From Claveliimonas sp963592205 (lineage in GTDB: Bacteria; Bacillota; Clostridia; Lachnospirales; Lachnospiraceae): a stretch of DNA of 10,140 nucleotides. Of this stretch, positions 5,522 through 10,140 are shown piece after piece. The stretch covers positions 1 through 10,140 of the forward strand of contig CAVAVU010000105.1 of NCBI GenBank assembly GCA_963592205.1, in the 5' to 3' direction. The notes under the pieces were generated by a model. The model did not search any database and had not been told where the DNA came from. It saw nothing but the letters and a program-made list of their open reading frames with translations. The translations under genes and the position numbers were made by a program. Every line of letters begins with the position of its first letter. Position 1 is the first letter of the stretch.

Positions 5522-7570
5522 TTAAAGTCCGTTACGCTTGATCTTCTCATCATAATCTCTGTGGAATACATGTTCGCCGTTGATCTTGGCATCCATGAAT
5601 CCTGTCATATAGAAGTATTCCTTATCTGCTGTCTGAACGACATCAATATCACAGTCGATCAGCCATCCCTCGCGTCCATTCTTCATTTTCTGAATGATCT
5701 CATAACGTGCGTCAGACGGATCTGAATTGCTTACTGTAAGAATTCTCTTCAGGTTGTGCTCCACTACCGTTCCGATATCATCAAATCTGTAGATACCTTC
5801 TCCGAATACTCCTCCGACTCCATCAGTGATAGATGTCCATGAATCGGTAAGAAGATCGTATGTGATCTGACGTTCTACGCGTCCTTCCTTCAGAGTTGTC
5901 ATTGGGGTAAGCGGTGCGCACTTCGCTTCCATATTCGGTCCCTTTGCATCTTTTCCTGTAAAGATAGGAAGGGTAAATTTAGCCGTTGACAGATCAAGCT
6001 TCAATGTAACCTTCTCCGGTGACGGCCAGATCATCGGCCAGAACGTATTGGCAATTGCAAGTCTGATTCTGTGTCCTGCCGGGAAATTATGTCCGCATAC
6101 ATCCAGCTCTACTGTTGCTTTGTATTTCTTGCCCGGTTCAAGATAAGTTACCTTCTCATGTCCTTCCAGGTGTGTCAGGTTCATCAGTCCATAAGAAACT
6201 CTTGTAGCAGCTCCGTCCGGATGAATATCATCTAACTGTGCATACAGGAATGCATTCGGCTTATCTGCGGTAAATTCTACTGTAAATGTCGGATATCCAA
6301 CGATCTCAACCTCTTTCTCCAACACATCGGTATCGAAACACATTGCCATACCGTCATCACATCTCATATCTGCCGGGCTCTCGCCGAGAACGCCAGCTCC
6401 CATCCACTCATTTGCAAACAATCCATGATTCTGCACCGTAGACAGATCAACGATTTCTTCTTTTTCGTTTGGTGTATCCATTAATTTGCCATATGTCATC
6501 GACAATGTCTTGTCATTAACATCTGCTGACGGCCAGCTGTCTAATGCAATCCATCTTCCGTCTGAAATCGGATGCACAGTTTCCGGTCTCATGGAATCTT
6601 CCAGCCATACCTGTACCATTGGGCAGTCAAGTGTGTCGTTATCGATTCCTTTCAGCCATTTATCCCACCACTTTGTAGCCTCGCCAAGGTAGTCGATTGC
6701 CGGCTGTGGCATTCCATCATGCTGGAATACATGTGCCCAAGGTCCGATCAACGCTTTTCTAGGAGTGTTCAAGCCTCTCATCAGCGTCAGCACGCTGTTT
6801 GTATAAGAATCAGCCCAGCCATCCAGTGCAAACACAGGAATCTGGATATCATCATAATTTACGCTGACAGAACCATGTTTCCAGTAGTCATCTCTTGTCT
6901 GATGTCTCAGCCAGTTAGCCTGCCACAGAGGCATTTCTTCCAGACGCTTGATGGATTCTTCATACCATGTATCCGGTTTGATCTCTTTATCAATCGGACG
7001 GCACATATATGCCAGCATGATATTGCCCCACCAGAAATTATCATTTAACAAACATCCTCCTTTATAGTGGATATCCTGTGTATATCTGTCATCTACGAAT
7101 CCGATACAGATGATTGCTTTCAATGGTTTCGGTCTTCTTGCTGCTACCTGCAGTGAGTTGAATCCTGACCAGGATTTGCCCTGCATACCTACGTTACCAT
7201 CACACCATGGCTGCTCTGCGATCCAGTTGATCGCATCGATTGCGTCATCCTGTTCCTGCTTCAGATATTCATCATAGAAGCAATCATCCGATTCACCGGC
7301 ACCTCTCATATCTACTCTGACTACGTTGTAGCCCATTCCTGCAAAATATCCGTACATTGGTTCATCACGTCCGCGCATGCCGTCACGTTTACGATATGGC
7401 TGTGTCTCAAAAATTGCCGGAAGCGGTTTATCTGATTTTGGTCTCCAGATACGAGCGGAGCACCGTTTGCCATCAGACATCGGAATCCAGACATTCTCAA
7501 TCACGTCCCACTCATAAGGAAATTCATCTCTTGACATTACTCTTTTCTGTTTAAATTCTTGTTTTGCCAT
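5522..7570 (-). CDS. CocE/NonD-family alpha/beta hydrolase (S15-like)
   Basis: This 682-residue enzyme belongs to the group containing cocaine esterase, cephalosporin acylases and X-Pro dipeptidyl-peptidases. The catalytic triad is complete: Ser133 in GKSWSG, Asp254 in DGWADSYT and His280 in IGPWAHVF. Tyr59 (QPYRKRD) fits the oxyanion tyrosine. The order is an N-terminal alpha/beta-hydrolase domain (about 20-300 with a helical cap near 165-235), a beta-sandwich PepX_C-like domain (about 310-540), and a further C-terminal stretch of about 130 residues that makes it longer than the 574-residue cocaine esterase. There is no signal peptide, so it is probably cytoplasmic. I chose the ATG at 7568-7570, 7 nt after GGAG, over an ATG two codons upstream that leaves 1 nt. 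It is the first gene of the operon. Ester, amide or X-Pro peptide are all possible substrates. Confidence 0.9.
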   Translation of the reverse strand: MAKQEFKQKRVMSRDEFPYEWDVIENVWIPMSDGKRCSARIWRPKSDKPLPAIFETQPYRKRDGMRGRDEPMYGYFAGMGYNVVRVDMRGAGESDDCFYDEYLKQEQDDAIDAINWIAEQPWCDGNVGMQGKSWSGFNSLQVAARRPKPLKAIICIGFVDDRYTQDIHYKGGCLLNDNFWWGNIMLAYMCRPIDKEIKPDTWYEESIKRLEEMPLWQANWLRHQTRDDYWKHGSVSVNYDDIQIPVFALDGWADSYTNSVLTLMRGLNTPRKALIGPWAHVFQHDGMPQPAIDYLGEATKWWDKWLKGIDNDTLDCPMVQVWLEDSMRPETVHPISDGRWIALDSWPSADVNDKTLSMTYGKLMDTPNEKEEIVDLSTVQNHGLFANEWMGAGVLGESPADMRCDDGMAMCFDTDVLEKEVEIVGYPTFTVEFTADKPNAFLYAQLDDIHPDGAATRVSYGLMNLTHLEGHEKVTYLEPGKKYKATVELDVCGHNFPAGHRIRLAIANTFWPMIWPSPEKVTLKLDLSTAKFTLPIFTGKDAKGPNMEAKCAPLTPMTTLKEGRVERQITYDLLTDSWTSITDGVGGVFGEGIYRFDDIGTVVEHNLKRILTVSNSDPSDARYEIIQKMKNGREGWLIDCDIDVVQTADKEYFYMTGFMDAKINGEHVFHRDYDEKIKRNGL

Positions 7571-7655
7571 AGCCATTCTCCTTTTCTATTTGTTTTCTGT
7601 TTTGGTTCTGTTTGCTCTTTATTGTACGTTTGTCTGCCTGTTGTACTATGGCTAA

Positions 7656-7684
7656 AGTATTACATGTCGTCTTATTTTTGACAA
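7656..7684 (-). promoter_or_regulatory. Promoter of the hydrolase operon
   Basis: On the minus strand there is TTGTCA (7679-7684), a 17-bp spacer and AATACT (7656-7661), preceded by TG one base upstream as in extended -10 promoters. The predicted leader is about 80 nt. Confidence 0.6.
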
Positions 7685-7692
7685 ACTTGTCA
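7679..7692. promoter_or_regulatory. Operator-like palindrome over the hydrolase -35
   Basis: TGACAA-ac-TTGTCA is a perfect 6+6 inverted repeat with a 2-bp centre, whose left arm is the -35 hexamer. A related half-site pair, TTGT-aaa-ACAA, follows at 7697-7707. A protein bound here would block RNA polymerase. The XRE protein encoded next door is the natural candidate. Confidence 0.55.
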
Positions 7693-7724
7693 TTTTTTGT
7701 AAAACAAGAATTTTATGCATTCTT

Positions 7725-7743
7725 TTTTTCGTATCACGAAAAA
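7725..7743. promoter_or_regulatory. Upstream dyad with CACGA motif
   Basis: TTTTTCGT-atc-ACGAAAAA is a perfect 8-bp inverted repeat about 40 bp upstream of the hydrolase -35. The half-site CACGAWAA recurs in direct orientation at 7735, 7749 and 7817. This suggests a regulator-binding array, although A/T richness raises the chance background. Confidence 0.45.
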
Positions 7744-7817
7744 TTCTGCACGAAAACGCCACTTTCTATTGTCATTTTTTTATCAATCTTTGCATTTTCA
7801 ATTTATTTTCTACTTTC

Positions 7818-7842
7818 ACGATAATTGATAGATAATTGTCGT
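7818..7842. promoter_or_regulatory. Second dyad in the divergent region
   Basis: ACGATAATT and AATTGTCGT form inverted arms matching at 8 of 9 positions around a 7-bp centre. GATAATTG also occurs here as a direct repeat 11 bp apart (7820 and 7831), about one helical turn. Confidence 0.4.
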
Positions 7843-7907
7843 TTAGCACATGAATTATTTATATTTTGCATGTTCTTGAATTTATTGATTTATTATTGCA
7901 ACATTTA

Positions 7908-7916
7908 TGCTATACT
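7908..7916 (+). promoter_or_regulatory. Promoter of the XRE regulator gene
   Basis: TGCTATACT is an extended -10 (TG at 7908, TATACT 7911-7916). No -35 stands at the ideal spacing; TTGATT at 7885-7890 is 20 bp away. The leader of about 60 nt contains a perfect 10-bp palindrome AGAAATTTCT at 7945-7954. Confidence 0.55.
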
Positions 7917-7981
7917 GATATAGATATTTTATATAATTACTTAGAGAAATTTCTATAAACACATATCGAAAGGGTGATTCC

Positions 7982-8671
7982 ATGAACGATAATACTTTTT
8001 ACCTTACATTGGGAAGTAAGCTCCGCGCTTTTCGCAAAGCCAAGCACATAACCCTCCAGGATCTTTCACAGCAGTTAAATAAAAGTGTCGCTACGGTTTC
8101 CAAATATGAAACCGGAGAGATTGCAGTGTCTCTGGATGTGCTGGCAGATATATGCACGATCCTGAACATTAATATCTCTACCCTGTTTCCCGACACTGCT
8201 GTTTCCGAATCATCTGATTACCAAAAATATCACAACCACTTTGCCAATACACTTTTTCTGTACTGGTATAATAAAGAAATTGATCTGATCCGCGAGGCAG
8301 CCATTGAAACCAGAACGGACTCCCCGGAGTCTATTCTTTACTTGGATTCCGCCCACGCCGAAGACTACCGGCAAGCTGATTATCTGTACACCGGCTCTGT
8401 GTCATGTACGGATGCCGGGTCTGAATTTCTGTACACGAATATCGTCCCGCCCTTTGATAAGGTATTTATCCGCCTGCCGTCATTTTTCAAAAAAAAGACA
8501 TCACGCACAGGCATGATGTCTTGTATTACTTCTTATTATCAAAATGTAACTGTTAAAGTTCTGGCTATGGATACACGCGTATCTAAGTTGGAATCTCTGA
8601 AAGATCATCTTATTTATACAGCTGAAGAGATTAAAACCTTAAAGCGTACAAATTTTCTTACGCTTTATTGA
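7982..8671 (+). CDS. XRE-family transcriptional regulator
   Basis: This 229-residue protein has an N-terminal Cro/C1-type helix-turn-helix (about 12-67: LGSKLRAFRKAKHITLQDLSQQ, split near residue 30, then VATVSKYETGEIAVSLDVLADIC). The remaining 155 residues form a separate domain that I do not recognise. It is rich in aromatic and short strand-like segments (YLYTGSV, EFLYTNI, VFIRLPSFF, VTVKVLAMDT) and is not a cupin by length or motif. It probably senses a ligand or mediates multimerisation. The ATG is 7 nt after AAAGGG. The gene is divergent from the hydrolase-permease-peptidase operon across a region full of dyads, which argues for local control. Its last codons lie inside a hairpin shared with the convergent MFS gene. 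Confidence 0.88.
   Translation: MNDNTFYLTLGSKLRAFRKAKHITLQDLSQQLNKSVATVSKYETGEIAVSLDVLADICTILNINISTLFPDTAVSESSDYQKYHNHFANTLFLYWYNKEIDLIREAAIETRTDSPESILYLDSAHAEDYRQADYLYTGSVSCTDAGSEFLYTNIVPPFDKVFIRLPSFFKKKTSRTGMMSCITSYYQNVTVKVLAMDTRVSKLESLKDHLIYTAEEIKTLKRTNFLTLY
8640..8667. terminator. Hairpin between convergent XRE and MFS genes
   Basis: TAAAGCGTA (8640-8648) and TACGCTTTA (8659-8667) are perfect 9-bp arms with a 10-nt loop. It lies in the last codons of the XRE gene and 22 nt past the MFS stop. On the minus strand it is followed by AGGTTTT, so it may terminate MFS transcription; on the plus strand there is no T-run. Confidence 0.45.
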
Positions 8672-8688
8672 TCGCAGTACAAAGCCTT

Positions 8689-9990
8689 CTATAATTCTTC
8701 CTGGCGTGCACGTTCGCGTGCGCGCTTTCCATATGTCTTTCCCCAGATAACAGAACACACGATTCCGATCACTGCAATGACGATCATATATGTGAAATAA
8801 ATATAATAACCGGAAATTCCTTCATATGTATCCAGAATCTTTCCTGCGATCAGTGAACAGATCACTTCCGGGAGATATCCAAGTGTACACACTACACCTA
8901 CACATGTTCCGGAAAGTTCTACCGGAATACCACCTTCATTCATGAAAGAATGATGCAGACCGAAGCAGAAATAAATTCCCATATACATAACGATCAGACC
9001 GATGACCATGCAGATTCCGGATGTACTTCCGGATACCTGTCCTGCTCCCATTACAAAAAGCATTCCTGTGATCATCAGCACAAAGCCTATAATCATAAAT
9101 GTACTCTTACCGAACTTATCAGCCAGAAAACCGGCAACTGTAGTTCCTATCGGTCGGATATACTGTGTCGATGTAGATGCAATGACTCCGACTACCGCTG
9201 TTGCTCCCAGAATATTGGTCGCATATGGATTAAAATATGATGTAGACATGTTATATGTATAGCTGCAGAATACCATTCCTACGATCAGCCATACAGCTGG
9301 CATCTTCAGCAGGCTGATGACATCCTTGACTGAAATTTTGGATGAACCGCCTTCTTTCTTTACCATATCTGCTGATACTTCCATCTTAGATGGATCTTTT
9401 AACAGAATAGCAAGCAGCACACCTGCCACTAACGGACACACAGAATAAAAGATAATACCGGCATTAATTCCCATCTTCGGCAGCATCTTCGCCTCAAAGA
9501 TACCAAAGATAACGGTTGCAATCACCAGATGTCCCGCATTCATCGCACCTCTCGCGCCCTCAAAAATACCATACGCACGACTCTGCTCCGAACCGCTGCC
9601 CTGCATACGCACCATCTTGACACATGCAGGCCAGAATGTCAGCAGCGATGTAACGCCCCAGATCAGATATATACCGATCAGTACATAGAAATCCATCGTA
9701 AACAAATGCAGAAATCCGCACAGACCAGTCGCCAAAAGTGATATCACGATCAGCTTCTTCGCATTAAACCGGTCCGCCAGTACACCACCGATAATGTAAG
9801 AAATCATACCAAGCAGTCCATATGCGCTTCCCAACAATCCCATCTGCGTATTCGTCAAATTGTATACAGACATATACGTGTCATAGAAATAATATCGATA
9901 ATACGGCAGTCCATAAATAAGAGAACCTGCAAAAGCCAATAGTATCAGTGTAAACACATTTTTCTTTAAAGTTGATGTCTTCTTTTCCAT
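8689..9990 (-). CDS. MFS transporter
   Basis: This 433-residue protein has about 12 membrane segments in two halves joined by a hydrophilic loop near residues 200-228. The MFS loop 2-3 motif is clear in the first half (GGVLADRFNAKK, 68-79) and repeated in the second (AGFLADKFGK, 286-295). The N-terminal region, with LPYYRYYFYDTYM and LTNTQMGLLGSAYGLLGM, resembles uptake-type MFS carriers for organic anions or sugar phosphates rather than drug pumps. The substrate is not determinable. The ATG has GAGG 5 nt upstream. The gene is convergent with the XRE gene (17 bp between stops) and has its own strong promoter, so it is not part of the hydrolase operon. A functional link is only suggested by position. 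Confidence 0.88.
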   Translation of the reverse strand: MEKKTSTLKKNVFTLILLAFAGSLIYGLPYYRYYFYDTYMSVYNLTNTQMGLLGSAYGLLGMISYIIGGVLADRFNAKKLIVISLLATGLCGFLHLFTMDFYVLIGIYLIWGVTSLLTFWPACVKMVRMQGSGSEQSRAYGIFEGARGAMNAGHLVIATVIFGIFEAKMLPKMGINAGIIFYSVCPLVAGVLLAILLKDPSKMEVSADMVKKEGGSSKISVKDVISLLKMPAVWLIVGMVFCSYTYNMSTSYFNPYATNILGATAVVGVIASTSTQYIRPIGTTVAGFLADKFGKSTFMIIGFVLMITGMLFVMGAGQVSGSTSGICMVIGLIVMYMGIYFCFGLHHSFMNEGGIPVELSGTCVGVVCTLGYLPEVICSLIAGKILDTYEGISGYYIYFTYMIVIAVIGIVCSVIWGKTYGKRARERARQEEL

Positions 9991-10068
9991 ATAAGCCTCT
10001 TTTCCAAATATAACTCTTTGTTCCTGATAGATTTAGTACATTTTAATTGGCAAACATTTTACACCGTC

Positions 10069-10097
10069 ATAATAATCCATAACTATCCATTTGTCAA
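10069..10097 (-). promoter_or_regulatory. Promoter of the MFS gene
   Basis: On the minus strand a perfect TTGACA (10092-10097) is followed after 17 bp by TATTAT (10069-10074), one mismatch from consensus. The predicted leader is about 70 nt to the ATG at 9990. Confidence 0.75.
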
Positions 10098-10107
10098 TCA
10101 TGATTGA
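10094..10107. promoter_or_regulatory. Operator-like palindrome over the MFS -35
   Basis: TCAATCATGATTGA is a perfect 14-bp palindrome that overlaps four bases of the -35. Its half TGATTGAT recurs at 10119-10126. A wider AT-rich dyad (ATAAATAAT at 10107-10115 with ATTATTTAT at 10125-10133) follows. This is a good candidate site for a dimeric repressor. Confidence 0.5.
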
Positions 10108-10140
10108 TAAATAATATTTGATTGATTATTTATGTATGAT

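Larger units (their letters stand above)
7571..7981. other. AT-rich divergent control region, hydrolase operon / XRE regulator
   Basis: About 410 bp with no convincing gene. It holds two outward promoters, several dyads (7679-7692, 7697-7707, 7725-7743, 7818-7842, 7945-7954) and short direct repeats. TTGTAC at 7622 and 7641 lies in the hydrolase leader. An unannotated 70-codon open frame at 7612-7824 is low-complexity and overlaps the promoter, so I do not treat it as a gene. Confidence 0.7.

Noticed and set aside
7612..7824. A 70-codon plus-strand frame with a hydrophobic C terminus in the divergent region
   Set aside because: It overlaps the hydrolase promoter and dyads, is rich in Phe/Ser from AT-rich DNA, and has no Shine-Dalgarno. 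A small membrane peptide cannot be excluded but is unsupported.
8950..9262. Plus-strand open frames opposite the MFS gene
   Set aside because: Overlapping antisense shadows of the transporter, without start signals or recognisable domains.

Overview
This window looks like chromosome of a Gram-positive Clostridia member, most likely Lachnospiraceae. The L13 and S9 proteins are of Firmicutes type, the Shine-Dalgarno sites are strong AGGAGG-like sequences, the promoters are consensus sigma-A, and the IS30-type transposase and amino-acid/peptide catabolic genes are of a kind common in gut clostridia. The genus cannot be fixed from the sequence alone.

Layout. (1) Positions 38-887, minus strand: the rplM-rpsI ribosomal protein operon with a perfect-consensus promoter (TTGACA, 17 bp, TATAAT) and a leader of about 105 nt. 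(2) Positions 1117-2543: a complete IS30-family insertion sequence, with 21-bp terminal inverted repeats (one mismatch) and a transposase retaining its DDE residues. Its flanks hold extra copies of the terminal motif, and A-tract repeats on both sides suggest the upstream region of rplM has been split and rearranged. (3) Positions 2832-7570, minus strand: a likely three-gene catabolic operon in the order CocE/NonD (S15-like) alpha/beta hydrolase, APC-type amino-acid permease, M24 Xaa-Pro-type metallopeptidase. It ends in a hairpin-plus-T terminator. A strong perfect hairpin lies between hydrolase and permease. (4) Positions 7571-7981: an AT-rich divergent control region with several dyads, one exactly over the -35 of the hydrolase promoter. 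(5) Positions 7982-8671, plus strand: an XRE-type regulator with an unassigned C-terminal domain, read away from the operon. (6) Positions 8689-9990, minus strand: an MFS transporter convergent with the regulator. Its promoter at the window end carries a perfect 14-bp palindrome over the -35.

How the genes may work together (inference): the XRE protein probably controls the divergent hydrolase-permease-peptidase operon in response to a small molecule. The permease would import an amino acid or derivative or exchange products, while the hydrolase and M24 peptidase cleave an ester/amide or proline-containing substrate in the cytoplasm. The MFS gene has its own promoter and may or may not belong to the same response. 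No CRISPR array, tRNA, rRNA or prophage gene was seen.
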